From positions 13,596,001 through 13,660,000 of the forward strand of contig OZ020317.1 of assembly GCA_963971305.1 (NCBI GenBank): a stretch of DNA of 64,000 nt. Direction: 5' to 3'. Both the position numbers and the translations under genes were made by a program. The DNA is from Arcuatula senhousia (lineage: Eukaryota; Mollusca; Bivalvia; Mytilida; Mytilidae). The notes beneath the pieces are model-generated. The model was not told the DNA's origin. It searched no databases and worked only from the letters and a program-made list of their open reading frames with translations. Positions 1 to 12,480 of the stretch are shown piece after piece; within the stretch, counting starts at the first letter, position 1, and each line of letters begins with the position of its first letter.

Positions 1-36
1 AATATTTGATTAATTGAAAGAGAATTATGTTCACAG

Positions 37-3000
37 GAGAACTTTGACCAGCCTGTATTTGAATGTCTAACACCTTATGGAGAGATTCCACCAGGAAGAT
101 CCTATGCTGTAGAATGGAGATTCTCACCCATAGAAGCAAAGACATATATGGCAAGGCTTTGTTGATTTAACAAACTCTATTAGGGCTATTCCAGAAATAA
201 ATGTATGGGGGGGGTCGGAAGGCACTTTTTTTTATACCCACCATGCATAAAATTTTAATTTTTTTTCCGTTTATGTTGCATTTGAGAAATATCTAAAAAT
301 ACCACCACCCATACAATTTTAATTATACGGTCTCCAACCCCCCCATACAATTAATTCTGGAATAGCCCTTAATAAAAGTTTGCAGTTTTCCTAAGATAAA
401 AAAAAATGCATATTTAAAAGTAATCTTAAAATTTTCAATGGAATACGTGCACATTTTTCAATGAAGGTTGACATTATTTCTTTGTGTTTTGCTTTTCAAA
501 CGTTACAAACAACCTGTAACTACACTCATACACAAGTACACAAAAAATTCAATGGCACATACAAACACATTTATTGGAATTCCTATTTACTTATGTTTTC
601 TTACACAGGTTGATGTGCCAATTATAGTCGACAAAGGAGATACAGCCATCGTCACCTTTACTGGCGTGGGGTACGACAAGAGGATCATGGGAGAAACTAT
701 GCCCATGACTGACCAATCAGATTTGACAGGTGTCCCTGGAGTCCAGAGTGCTACAGTGCCTGGTCAGGTATGTGGAATTTGACCCAAAAAAATTATGGGC
801 CCGTTCGACATTCCCGTCCTAGGCAGCCTGGGTAGATCATTTTCCCCCGGGTTGAAATATAAAACAGAACTTGGGTGACCTCTGTTCTGTATGGGTCAAT
901 TATCTTTGTAAGAAATAAAATTGTACATTTGGAGCAACCTAGGTTACATATTACATTACTACGTCATTACACAGGTTGTTCTCGTTCTGCCCCATGTGAG
1001 CGACATTTTTCCTACCTGAGACTGCCTGGGTTTGAATGTCAAATGCAAGCTATGAGAGTGGCAATTAATCCATTGTGCTCAAATCATTATGTTTAGCTCT
1101 GATGTTGATTTTCATAGGAATCAAACTATGTACTGAAAATTTAAAAATTATCTAGGATATCTTCTAGGAATCAGATCTCTGTTTATCTGCCTATCAAGCA
1201 TTAAGGGTAGGTATACTGTTGTAATCTAAAACTCAAAACCCTAGTATTGGATATTGAAGATGTGCACCTCTCCCTTTTTCAGACTATTTTATACAAAAAA
1301 CATATGAACAGGTTAAGACAATTAGAAATTGATGATATTCTTAAAATAAAATACTGTGGTTTCTTTATTATTGTCCGGTATAAATTTTTGTGGTTTTCGT
1401 TGGTGGCATTGACCCACAAATTTGATACTCCACAGAAAGGAAATTAAACTTTGATTTATATTATGCAGTCTTCAGAACCACAAATTTAAGAATTCAGGAA
1501 CTGACCCTTTTTCATCAAACCACGAAAATAATTGAATCTTCAGTAGTTATATTTTTCTAGAAGCCATATAAAAATTATTTTTTGATAGCCCTGTTCATAT
1601 CATGTTCATGAAAATTGGGATTTTATCTTTTCAGCTGGTGTACTTGTCCCAGGAGAGAATTTCCTTTGGTAATCTCCCCTTATTCAGCAGAGCCAGAAGA
1701 ATGGTGTTCGTTACCAACAGGTCGAAGGAAAACGATGCGTCATTTGAATGGCATGTTACATCTAATGCTGATGCTCAGGTATAAGGAATACCCTTCACTT
1801 TAGCAAGACTAGCTGGTTTTGCATTATATCTTAGAAAAAAATGGGAAAAACAGATTAGATGCTAAAATACCTATAAACTAAATATATCCTGATATACATG
1901 TATACAAGCGATCTTTCTTGCTAACATGACTAATTTTCATATATTTATATACCCAATAATTCTTCATTACAAATATTTCCATATTTATACCAGCTACAGT
2001 GTAACATTTTAAACTGAATTCTGGATTGTTAAAATACTACTGTAGTTTCTATTTGTTTTATTTTCTTAATTTTCATCCTTCATTCAATATCAAATACTTC
2101 AGTCTTTAGTTTTGACAGGTTACAATTTTAATTTTTCAACATATTCTGTTTTTTAAAACCAGGGAAATTTAGCTTATTTCATTTTCTTCTTTTTTTTAGA
2201 TTTTACCTAGTTTCTATTCATTTGTGAAACACTTTCAGTACAGTAATAAAACTATCATGATATTTGGCAAACTATATTCATCTCTTTAATTCCCTGTACA
2301 TATTTACTCTTTCTTTATCATACTACATTTCTTTCTATCATATTTATTTAAACTTTCTTTATCATAAAAACTTTTCTTTCTAGCGTATTGGTGAAGTAAG
2401 TTTTAGAGTAACACAGATTTTTTCTCTCTATGTTTTTTTTTTTGCATTTTTGTAAACATTATAGGTTATAGTTCATTGCATGGTTTTCTTGACGTTGATG
2501 TCTTATTGTCCAAAATCTGTGTCAGTCATGATTGAGTTAAAAATCATCTTTGGGTATTGAGAAGGAGTGTCTCTCATTCATCAACCTTGTTATTGTTTGA
2601 ATAAGAAAAAAAAGTTTTAAATCTCATAATGAATTTGATCCAAAAATTATACTTTTTTTGAAAACTTGTAAAGCTATTGTGGGGGGGGGGGGCATTTGTT
2701 AAAATATCTTTGACCTATATAATTTTTTTTTTTTTACATTTTTCTTCTTTAAATGTTTTTATCATTTTTTAAATGATTTTAATTTGTAGAGCACATAATT
2801 TTTTTAAGATTTTTAATCTTATTGTCAATTTTACGTTTTATATAATTCATAACTATTGCATATATGCATGTCAGTTTGTTTTCATGGTATAGTTTGATTA
2901 GAATTAAAGCTAATATTGCTTGACTAATTCAGTCTAGTGTCTGAAAAATGTTTTAATTATAATGAATGTTTCTTTTAAACATTTGAGAAATCCAACTCTT

Positions 3001-6000
3001 AGAACAGATTTTTGGCCAGATTTCAAGGAATGAAAAATATGGGTTACAAAATGGTGAATGTCATGCAGAGGGTGGGCCGGTAAGGCAGGGAAGAAATTTT
3101 CATAACAGTTTTCTCAGCCACTTGATATTTGGTATACAACATCAGGGTGGGGTCCCATTACATAGGATTTCATTTCAGGTCTGTCGCTATCCTGCTTCCT
3201 GTTTAACAAAAAATGACCATTTTTGTCTCGCCTGCGACTTTAGTCGCTGAAGGCGAGACATAGGTATTACTTTCCGACGGCGACGGCGTAAACTTTTTTG
3301 TAAGACTTTTGTGGAAAATGAATTACAAGAAAAGTGTAATAGCTAGGCATCTGATATTTGGTATACAGACAGTTGGGGTTATGGTCTACGCAACTGGCAC
3401 CATGCCGTTTGACCCTGACCCCAATTTCATGGTTCAGCGACTCTGTGGACTTAGATGTTTTTTCAGGCCAAAAGACCCCTTTGTAAGACTTTTGTGGAAA
3501 ATGAATTACAAGAAAAGTATAATAGCTAGGCATCTGATATTTGGTATACAGACAGTTGGGATTATGGTCTACGCAATTGCTGTTTGACCTTGGCCCCAAT
3601 TTCATGGTTCAGCGACTCGTTGAACTTAGATGTTTTTGCAGGCCAAAAGACCCCTTTGTTAGACTTTTGTGGAAAATGAATTACAAGAAAAGTATAATAG
3701 CTAGGCATCTGATATTTGGTATACAGACAGTTGGGATTATGGTCTACGCAACTGCTGTTTGACCTTGGCCCCAATTTCATGGTTCAGCGACTCGGTGAAC
3801 TTAGATGTTTTTGCAGGCCAAAAGACCCCTTTGTTAGTTTCCCTTTTTGTGGAAAATGAATTACAAGAAAAGTATAATAGCTAGGCATCTGATATTTGGT
3901 ATACAGACAGTTGGGGTTATGGTCAACGCAACTGGCACCATGCTGTTTGACCCTGATCCTAATTTCATGGTTCAGCGACTCTGTGAACTTAGATGTTTTT
4001 TTCGGGCCAACAAACATCTTTGTAAGACTTTTGTGGAAAATGAATTAAGTGAAAAGTATAATAGCTAGGCATCTGACATCTGGTATACAGACACTTCAGG
4101 TTATGGTCTATGCAACTGGCCCCATGCCATTTGACCATGACCCCATTTTCATGGTTCAGTGACTCTGTGGACTTAGATGATTTTTGGGACAATTTAAACT
4201 TTAGTGGAAAATGAATTAAGTTAAAAGTATAATAGCTAGACATCTGATATTTGGTATACAGATATTTGGGGTTTTGGTCTATACAACTGACACCATGTTG
4301 TGTGACCCTGACCCCATTTTCATGGTTCAGTGACTTTGTGAACTTAGATGATTTTTAGGTGGAAAATGAGTTAAGTGAAAAGTATATTATAGCTAGGCAT
4401 CTGATATTTGGGGATTATGGTATGCACAGCTGACATCACCATGTAATTGACCTTGAACCCATTTTCATGGTTGAATGACTTAGTGAATGTTGGTTTTTTT
4501 TCATTGTTTCTAAATAACTTTGGTATCTAGAACACACTTCAGACATTTTTGTGATGGTTAAATGGAATTCTGTCATTTGTCACATGACCTTGACCTTAAC
4601 TTTTCTGAAGGCCCAGCTAGACCTTCAATGAGTTTTGTGATGGTGCCGACAGGCAAGACATACTTTAGTGTCAACTCTTATTTAAAATTTTTTATACCCC
4701 GCCACACAAAGTGGCAGGGTATAATGTTATACCCTCAGTTTTTTGGGGTGTCTGTCCGTCCGTCCCCCGAAGGTTTCTGACCTATAACTTGAAAATGTGT
4801 CAAAGGATTTGAATGATATTTTGCACAGCTGTTTAAAACAATAAAATACAGGTCAAGTTCGATTTCCAGCATGATCCAAAAAATAGTTTTCGAGATAGGC
4901 CACTTTGAAAAATCAAATTTCATAAAATTTTGAGTTTCCGACCAATAACTTGAAAACAAATCTAAGGATTTGAATGATATTTTGCACAGCTTCTTATTAC
5001 AATAAAATACAGGTCAAGTTTGATTTCCAGCATGATCCAAAAAATAGTTTTTGAGATAGGCCACTTTGAAAAATCAAATTACATGAAATTTTGAGTTTCC
5101 GACCAATAACTTGAAAACGCGTTATGGGATTCAACTGATATTTTGTACAGCTATTGAGTACAATAAAATACAGGTCAAGTTCAATTTCTGGCATGATCCG
5201 AAAAACAGTTTTCGATATAGGCCACTTTGAAAACAAATTACATGAACTTTTGATATTATAACATGGCGGGGTATCATTTAATGTCCCATTACATGCCCTA
5301 TTTTTGGTTATATTTTAATTAGATTAGCATGCTTAAATAGATGAGATTTTTAGAAGAAGAAATACTTGCATACTCTATGATTTTGGGGGTTTACTAGTAT
5401 GACTTGATAGAGCAGTTCTTTGGTTGAAAAGTTTAGCATGAAAATCTAGTAGCATTCACATGCACTCATTTAAGCTTATGGATATATAAACACATATTTT
5501 GTCAAAAACAATTACCTGTATCAAGATGTTTTTGTTAAAAAAAAAAAGATTTTGAATCTTTGATACATATTGAATTAAAAACTTTATAAGCAAATTTATA
5601 GACGAGTGTTTTTGGGTTTTTTATACCCCCACTCGTAAGAGAGGGGGCTATATTGCAATCACCTTGTCCGTCCGTCCGTCTGTCCGTCCGTCTGTCCGTC
5701 TGTCCGTCCGGTTCAATTTCTCTGCTTCTACTGGATGGATTGGTTTCAAATTTGGTACACAGCTTCAGCATGATGAGTTATACTATGCCTACCCTTTCCA
5801 GGTCAGTCCATCATCTACTTCCTGTTTTCCAAGCTGACTTAGACTTTTTTAGGGGAAAAAAAATTTGAAATGTGAAATTTTTCGTAACAGATTTCTCGGC
5901 TTCTACTGGATGGATTTGTTTCAAATTTGGTACACAGCTTCAGCATGATGAGTTATACCGTGCCTCCCCTTTCCAGGTCAGTCCATCATCTACTTCCTGT

Positions 6001-9000
6001 TTTTCGAGCCGACTTAGACTTTTAAGGGTAAAAAATTTGAAAAGTGAAATTTTTCGTAACAGATTTCTCGGCTTCTACTGGATGGATTGGTTTCAAATTT
6101 GGTACACAGCTTCAGCATGATTAGTTATACCGTGCCTCCCCTTTCCAGGTCAGTCCATCATCTACTTCCTGTTTTCCGAGCTGACTTAGACTTTTTATGG
6201 GTCAAAAATAGACAATTTTTCGTAACAGATTTTTCGGCTTCTAGAGTAGGGATTGATTTCAAATTTGGTATACAGCTTTAGCATGATGAGTTGTAACGTG
6301 CCTCCCCTTTCCAGGTCAGTCGGTCATCTACTTCCTGTTTTCTGAATGGCCGAGTGGGGGTATGCTTAGCACGACTTAGTGCAACCCCTTGTTTTTCTTG
6401 CAACCATTATATGATTAATACAATGTATAGCAAAACAAATCATTTTCAAATCAGAATTTTGCTACTAATAAATAGGAATGTGTACAAAAAAAATTCTGTT
6501 ATTTTTGCAGGATTTTAAGATTTGAAATATTGAGTTAAGTGTTTAATGAGGACGTTTATTTTTCTATTTCAGTACCTTTCTATTTCACCCATCAGAGGTT
6601 ACCTAGCCCCTGGGGAGAGTCGGATGTGTCGTGTTGTCTTCATAGCCTGTGGTGTACCGTCATTCTATGACCTTGACTTAGTTTGTGAGGTATGTAAATT
6701 ATAGAATTATTGGGATTTGGTAAAATTCTTATTTGAAGAAAAAAAAAATGTCTATTCCTTTGAAATTGTACTATGTCAAATGAGAAATGAATCTATCGCT
6801 ACTCAATCTTTTCTCAACCGAAACTTGAAAAAACAATCATAGAAATTGTAAAGAAGGGAGCATGTAGAAAATAAAAATGTTCATCACTCAAAATTTGCCG
6901 TTGCAGACCTATATCTAGGTATAGTTACAACGTTAAACACCCCAGTCAGTCAGAATTTAAAATACCATCTTCTTCTTTTTCACAATTTTTTAAGTTTATT
7001 CTATTTTTAGAAAATTCTATAAATAGCTGTTCTATTTTTAGGTCACTGATGAGGTTGAAAACAGATCATACAAGAATAAACTTCAGGACTGGGAGGAAGA
7101 GAAACGTCGTCAAACTTACGAATTCACCATCACTGAACATGATCTGGATGCTGATAAGCGTATACCAGAAGTTGAAATCACAGTTAGTATTACATTACAT
7201 GTACATATATTGACTCGGGTGAACAAGTTTTTTTTTTCACATCAGGCAAGCATGGGATAAAAGATTTCTATTTACAACATCCCAATTTTCACTATATCAT
7301 TTAAACTTCACCATTGATTTCTCATGAACACATCATTTAAAAAAATAAGATAAATCTTTTCAGTTTAAAAAGATGAAAAATTCCAAATGAGCAGAAACAG
7401 TATAGACTTACTGTTCAACTCTAGGAATTATTTATTTTAATTGCATTCAACAATAGACAGTTGATGAAGTAAATAAAAGAAATTGTTTGAAACATGTAAT
7501 TTAAATATTACAATAAATAAAACTGGAAAATATATATGAAATAAGAATTCCTTTTGTAATGTCAAAATGTTAAATAAGCCTTTTATTTGTAGGAGAGACC
7601 AGTTAGCAGACTTAGTGCATTAGAAATGCAGAGAGAAGGCACAGAAGAACTAACCAAATACAAGGTAATGCTTTATCTGTGAATAAAATGGGAAAATGCT
7701 TCAAATTTTTTGCAGGATTTCAGTGAGTAAAATCCAGGTTGAATGGTAGGCAAAAGACAGATGGGGGAAAACATTCAATTTTCTCAAACCTACAAATTAT
7801 GGACCCTTGAAATTTGGTATACAGCATCAGCATGAGGTCCCACACCTTGATCAGGATTTGACTTCACTCATGTTATGACTTGAGTTCGCGTTGTTGAATT
7901 CCGTTCAGTTGATTTTGTGTTTTGTGTTCTTGTCTGTGTTTATTGGTTTCGTCCTTGCCTTTTTGGACTTTTGACACTTGAATGCCCCATTGGTGCCTCT
8001 TTGCCTCTCTCACTCACCCACTTCCTGTTGTTTAATATCCAACCATTTTTCATGTTGACAGATTTTCTGAAATGCATGACTATACCAAATGTCTGTGAAT
8101 ATATCTGCACTCTTTTTGATGTGGCTAAAAAATAAATAGCAGATTTTTTGTGAGTTGGGCCTTGAAGAAAACGTAAATACCAGTTTACGTTGAATGTAAT
8201 AAGTTTTGTTCAAATTGCTTCTACTACCTTTAAACACTTTTAATCTGTATATTGTATATTTCCTTGCAGACTTTACCACCAATAAAAGTTCTTTCGTCAG
8301 ATGAACAAAAACAGCAGGCATTAGAAAAGAAGAAGAAAACCTCACTCCTGTGGGAGAAGCCCACGCCTCCTACCCCATTCTTGTTACATCTGGGTCTGAC
8401 GGCTAGGACACATGATACAAGGGAATTCCAGATCAATTTCCCCGATGAATATGCCAACTTCTATATTGACAGGTATGTTAAATAAAATTATCAATGACGT
8501 GCCATGCAGTCAATTTTTGACGGGATTTCACGGAGTGAAAAATCCAGGTTATAAAATGGTGAATGTCAGGCGTGCAGGCAGGGAAAAAAACTTTGTAACA
8601 GTTTTCTCAGCAACTACTGATCACAGCCACTTGATATTTGGTGTACAGCTTCAGGGTAGGGTCCCATAACGTGGGATAGGAATTCAGGTATGTCGCTCAC
8701 GTACTTCCTGTTTAACGAAATCCAGCCATTTTTTTGACTGACAGATTTTCTTCCAGATCTGTGCCTTCTATTTTAAAACGCATTAGAAAACAATAAATTC
8801 CAGTCAACAATTTAAAAATTATTTTATTAATTAAAAGTATCTCATATTTTAAAGAAAACATCATTTTAAATTGCCTTTCTTATAAGAGTAGTTGTCCCCC
8901 AAAAAATGTTTTACACGTTTATATAGCAAATTTCCGATAACTGTTTTGATTATGCAATGAAACATTTTTTATAGATCACTAAGTGAGAAAATGCTGCCTA

Positions 9001-10761
9001 AGATAGAGAAGAAACAAAAAGAAAAGCAACAAGCACCAACACCCAGTGCCATAACCTGTTCAACAGCAGAGGCAGATGTTGTTGGTGGTGTCCTCAGTAA
9101 TGTATTGAGGTAAGTTTACAATAAAATACCAAAGCTTTTGTTTGTTACTAATTTCACTGAATAAAATTGTTCAAGTCAAAAATGTTTTAAAGTTATCATT
9201 GCTTTTGGATGTCATTTGAATTTGAATCATAGAATTTAATATTAAGCAGATTGAGGGGTGTATATTCTTTTGTTAGTTAGCTCACATTATTCCTAGATTT
9301 TGCTGAATTGATAATTTTCACTTTGTGATTAGTGTTCAAAAGTGTATCAAGCCTTGCTTTTAAAAATAATGTTTTTTATCTCAATTCACAAAACTTTTTC
9401 TCTCTCATTTTCAGAGGTTTGCTGGATGATACTGTATTCCAAGATTGCATAAGGAAGGTCACTAACGAAGAGATACCATACTATGCTCAGATAGGCCAAA
9501 GACCAATCCCACCAGCCTCCGCCAAAGGTTCCGCTAAATCTAATGGAAGGACCTCCCCACCAGAACAAGAAGATGGGCGCGTCTCCTCCGTGTCACTTCC
9601 TGTCTCAGAAGCAGGATCTACACCTGCCCCTCCCCAAAAAGTCAGTCCCCCATCATCAGCTGGAAGTCAGAAGAAGGTAAAAACAAATATGGGCATAGAA
9701 AATAAATGGACACATTATAGAAATTAGATACGAGGCAGGTTAAACCAAAGTTACTATTTATTGTATTATTTTCTTTTTGTTCTACAAAAAAAAAAACCAA
9801 GCATTTCTTGTGGGTTATGCGTGCATTCAATGACATCTAAAATTTTCAAAGAAAAAAGCACTAAATAGATGCTGAAAGATCAGGAATACAAGCGTGCTAA
9901 ATCGGATGTTGAAGGAAACCTCAGCTCCTAGTACAACTAAAATATTGACATTTCTACCATTTTGGCTCCCTTTGGGACTGTATTATCTTTGTGCATGAAT
10001 AGAATTTAAAAGCAAAGAATTCAGATTTCTTGAGAACTTTTTTTGCCTAAAATCACTTCAATACCTATTGATATAAGACCTTTTGTAGTTTAAAGTTTTT
10101 GGACTAAGATACAATCAAATTGTAAGGCCTTATTTAAGTGTTCAGCATTAAAGTTGTGTCTTTTAACAGGGAAAACGAAATGGAAGCAGGAAAACAAAAA
10201 CACCACAGCGTTATACTAGAGATGAAATACAAAGAATTAAAGAGGAAGAAAGAAGATTAAAAGAAAAACAAACATTGAAAAAGTAAGTTTAAGCTTTCAT
10301 AAGATAACAATTAAAATAGTTCCAAAAGCAGATTATCTTATGTGCTCACAAGTGCCTTTTATCAGTTCCTCTTTTTTTAATAGATAATTTGACTTCAATT
10401 CATCTTACCAATCTGATGGAGTAAAGAATATAAAAACACATTTTTTAATTTAAAAAAATCATAAAAGATATATAATTCTTTTATAGATTTTTCATTTCCG
10501 ATCAATCAATCATATAATGTAATGAGTACTTTTTAAAGTTGTTTTTTTAATTTGGACACAGATCAATTTTCTATTTTTAATAAATGCCTGTGTTTATTTA
10601 CTTCCAGGAATCCAGAATTTGGAAACATTGCAGAAACAGTCATAGAAAATACTTTGTTAAATATTATGTCCGAAGCTCTCAAAGAGGAATTTAACATTAC
10701 TGCCAGGCCAAGATTCATAGCACTGCCTAAAAGAACAGCATCAGCCAAAAGTCAGAAATAA
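37..10761 (+). CDS. CFAP65: CFAP65 (CCDC108), 3' part of the gene, 12 exons
   Basis: Cilia- and flagella-associated protein 65 is an axonemal protein built of repeated ASH/MSP (PapD-like) beta-sandwich domains and is known from the motile-cilium central apparatus. Exons read from splice signals and frame: 37-150, 609-767, 1635-1778, 2384-2395, 6573-6689, 7042-7182, 7593-7664, 8270-8472, 8975-9109, 9415-9676, 10170-10282, 10608-10761 (stop TAA). Together they are 1626 nt, one continuous frame of 541 residues. The upstream exons lie outside the window. Motifs matching vertebrate CFAP65 as I recall it, in order: NFD-PxF-CL, GEIPPG, SPIEAKTY then VDVPI, GVGY, VPGQ, KYKTLPPIK, LGLTAR, RGLLDD, RPRFIALP at the C-terminus. 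Residues about 1-145 form the last MSP-like domains. Two charged helical, probably coiled-coil, segments follow (IEKKQKEKQQ and EIQRIKEEERRLKEKQ), with a Ser/Pro-rich linker between them. One intron uses GC-AG and one exon is 12 nt. The 4.2-kb intron before exon 5 is filled with tandem-repeat elements. Confidence 0.92.
151..608 (+). other. GC-AG intron of CFAP65
   Basis: The first exon must join ...AKTYM to VDVPI... to give the conserved AKTYxVDVPI motif. The only junction that does this in frame uses donor ATG|GCAAGG at 150/151 and acceptor TTACACAG at 608. There is no GT alternative in frame nearby. The intron holds a Harbinger-like MITE. Confidence 0.8.
183..368. mobile_element. Harbinger-like MITE, 186 bp, in a CFAP65 intron
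   Basis: Terminal inverted repeats of about 34 bp begin GGGCTATTCCAGAA on the left and end with TTCTGGAATAGCCC on the right. Each arm then runs through TGTATGGGGGG. The element is flanked by TTA at 180-182 and TTA at 369-371, the 3-bp TWA target duplication typical of PIF/Harbinger. It has no coding capacity and is a non-autonomous copy. Confidence 0.82.
1779..3009. other. AT-rich intronic sequence, no element identified
   Basis: Apart from the microexon at 2384-2395, this stretch is AT-rich intron with T runs and a 12-base G run at 2681-2692. No open frame, TIR or tandem array was seen. Confidence 0.6.
2384..2395 (+). other. CFAP65: Candidate 12-nt microexon of CFAP65 (Arg-Ile-Gly-Glu)
   Basis: Twelve bases, CGTATTGGTGAA, sit between a pyrimidine-rich acceptor (ttttctttctag) and a perfect donor (gtaagt). 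Both neighbouring exons (ending 1778, starting 6573) are in phase 0, so inclusion adds exactly RIGE without shifting the frame. Human CFAP65, as I recall it, has a Gly-Glu (FGE) just before the matching VSVSP strand, where this window would read IGE then YLSISP. Skipping it would also keep the frame, so it could be alternative. Confidence 0.72.
3010..3223 (+). repeat. GGATTTCAC-family repeat, partial copy
   Basis: This matches the interspersed family also at 7715-8130, 8515-8745, 14755-15480 and 59208-59466. Shared blocks are the line 'aaatggtgaatg', a G-rich GGGC tract, 'cagttttctcag', 'cttgatatttggtatacag', 'ggggtcccat' and 'cttcctgtttaac'. Better copies begin with a hairpin of arms GGATTTCAC and GTGAAAAATCC. 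This copy directly abuts the next element at 3224. Confidence 0.75.
3224..4682 (+). mobile_element. Helentron-like non-autonomous element, TGTCTCGCC head, about seven monomers of 155-184 bp
   Basis: The head hairpin (3224-3260) has outer arms TGTCTCGCC and GGCGAGACA and inner arms GCGACT and AGTCGC. A GGCGACGGCG tract follows. The tandem array then has repeat starts at about 3311, 3494, 3669, 3849, 4033, 4204 and 4358. Successive units diverge toward the right, and each carries 'ctgatatttggtatacag'. The tail (4644-4680) holds GGCAAGACATAC, complementary to the head, and ends CAACTCTTA. Open frames across this array on both strands are by-products of the repeat, not genes. Confidence 0.82.
4693..5285 (+). 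mobile_element. Helentron-like element, TATACCCCGCCAC head, three monomers
   Basis: The head hairpin (4693-4723) has arms TATACCCCGCCAC and GTGGCAGGGTATA. A short CTGTCCGTCCGTCC tract follows. Three monomers of about 178-185 bp each contain 'aaaggatttgaatgatatt', 'ttgcacagc' and 'aggccactttgaaaa'. The tail GGCGGGGTATCA near 5264-5276 is complementary to the head. It lies ten bases downstream of the previous element, so the two are back to back. Confidence 0.82.
5622..6393 (+). mobile_element. Helentron-like element, TATACCCCCACTC head, four monomers
   Basis: The head hairpin (5622-5652) has arms TATACCCCCACTC and GAGGGGGCTATA. A long (GTCY)n microsatellite covers 5665-5711, mixing GTCC and GTCT units. 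Four monomers of about 170 bp carry 'cagatttctcggcttctac', 'tttcaaatttggtacacag' and 'catctacttcctgtttt'. The tail (6352-6393) has GAGTGGGGGTAT, a small GCAC/GTGC hairpin and ends CCCCTTGTT. A second copy at 51823-58711 is split by a LINE. Confidence 0.87.
7715..8130 (+). repeat. GGATTTCAC-family repeat interrupted by a second repeat
   Basis: The left part (gatttcagtgagtaaaatcc ... ggtatacagcatcag ... gaggtccca) and the right part (cacttcctgttg ... gacagattttctg) are two halves of one family member. They are separated by about 150 bp (7862-8013) that match the 3'-tail repeat seen at 32755-32945, with 'ttttgtgttttgtgttcttg' and 'ggacttttgacacttgaatg'. The nesting lies inside a CFAP65 intron. 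Confidence 0.7.
8515..8745 (+). repeat. GGATTTCAC-family repeat, near-complete copy
   Basis: It begins with the hairpin arms GGATTTCAC and GTGAAAAATCC. It then has 'ataaaatggtgaatgtcagg', 'cagttttctcagcaactact', 'cttgatatttggtgtacag', 'ggggtcccataac'-like sequence and 'cacgtacttcctgtttaac'. It lies in the CFAP65 intron between exons ending 8472 and starting 8975. Confidence 0.78.
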
Positions 10762-12480
10762 TTGAACGTTTTGACAATACTTTGTGTTACCTGTGTAAAC
10801 AGAAATCAACGTTTTGTTAATGTTTCTGTGTAAACAGAAATCAACGTTTTGTTAATGTTTTTGTGTTAGCTGTCTACAAAATCATGTTGGAAGTACTTAG
10901 TATATAAAATGTAACATTTTACATCAAATCAGTTTAATTGGAAATGAATCTAAAAGACTATTTTATACTGATGTTAATTTTTGCAAATGTATATGTTAAG
11001 CTTGTGTTTTAAAAGAATATGCACTTTAAAAAACGTATTTTATAAGACTGTACATGTATATAATTCTAAATAAGTTTATGCTAAACTATCTGTGATAATT
11101 GTGTTGTATAAATTCTACATGAATCTGACCATGCAATTTATGATATATATTTTTTTATTATCCGCCCAAGAAATATCACAGTACAAACTATTGACATACA
11201 CACTTAGTAAAGATTTCCATTTTCTTGTCTGCATATTTTTTTATGTATAGATTATTTATTCAGTTGAGTTACACCACCTCTAACATGCATGGTTCCTTAA
11301 ATGCCCCCTATTTTTTTTAGTAATAATGATTATTGATAATTAAAGAAAGCTTGAATACCTTGATTGTTCATATAAGTCTTTTTAAATGGTGAATTAGGGG
11401 GTGGGGGAAGGTGCAGGGGACCTGGGCCTCCCGTTTAAAAATAACTTTTGCTTGAATATAAGGGTCGCCCCTTATTGGGCCTCTTTGCAAAATGTTTGGG
11501 TCTGCCACTATTTCCCTTTGCCAATTTGACCTACTTCAAAATCTCAAATATTTATCTTGCTATGTTAATGATAATTTATTTATCAACTAGGATTAAATTC
11601 GCTTCCTGATTTGTTGGATTCATTTTCTTCCTGAATGGATTTTCAAGCCGTCTAAAAAAAACGCAAGATGGTACATTGATTTTTAAAAATGTGTTGGAAA
11701 GAAAATAACTGTGATATAAAAGTCTGTTTTTCATATCTGTTCCTGTATAAAAGGCATCTGTTTTTCTCAAAATGCATTGATTTTTAAGAGAAATCAATAT
11801 GAAAGTGGATTAAAAAGATTAAGGAAATGGGGAAGAATGTGAAATGGTCTAGATATTGTTCTTTGTTTATGTTATTGATACTCTAAGGAATTTATTTTAT
11901 TGTAATGTACTTTTAATTTTCTCAAAATGAATGATAAAGGAAAACAGATTTATAAAACTCCACTGAATTTTGTCTTTTGTATTTTTAATGTAGAACTGCA
12001 GAAATAATTTTGTTTGCCAACGTTGTTCAACGTCAAATAAGGTGTTTTTCTTTCATTTTTGAAAATTGATAAAAATGTTTTATTTGATTTTGTTAAAAGA
12101 ATTTCAAATAAATTATGTATGAAGGAATGTGTACTAAAAATGATCTAATACATGTACTTAATGTGAAATATCCAAATTTTCATTGAATGAATGAATAACA
12201 AAGTATGTAAACTTCTGTAGTACATTTATTTGGTCTCTTGTCTTTGGGACTTGACCTGTAATATTCAAATTTTTGCTTTGTTTCTGTTGTGTACTTTGTG
12301 ATATATAAAACCGTCCTATATATATTTATTTTTTACTGTTGATATAATGAAGAAATGTTTTTTGTCAGTTTTAAGAAATTAAAAGTGATACTTGAATATT
12401 GTTATTTGTTTATTTTGTAAACCTTCTCACTTTTTACACTTCAAAACACACAATATTATGTGTTAGATTATCTGTCTGTG
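10762..12480 (+). other. CFAP65 3' UTR and downstream AT-rich sequence
   Basis: This is non-coding sequence after the stop. It contains an exact 35-bp tandem duplication at 10791-10860. Possible polyadenylation signals are an ATTAAA near 11338 and an AATAAA at 12107-12112; I cannot tell which is used. A decayed GGATCC-type MITE fragment lies at about 11390-11515 (ggtgcaggggacctgggcc ... gggtctgccact). Confidence 0.6.
10791..10860. repeat. 35-bp tandem duplication in the CFAP65 3' UTR
   Basis: The unit beginning CTGTGTAAACAGAAATCAAC is present twice without mismatch (10791-10825 and 10826-10860). Identity implies a recent slippage or duplication event 30 bases after the stop codon. Confidence 0.95.

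Noticed and set aside
2681..2692. Poly-G run in a CFAP65 intron as a regulatory G-quadruplex
   Set aside because: A single 12-base run; similar runs occur at several MITE and repeat sites, and no partner runs are near.
3267..4243. Several overlapping open frames on both strands, repeating the same peptide
   Set aside because: They follow the tandem monomers of the element at 3224-4682 and are open on both strands by repetition; no domain, start context or splice signals.
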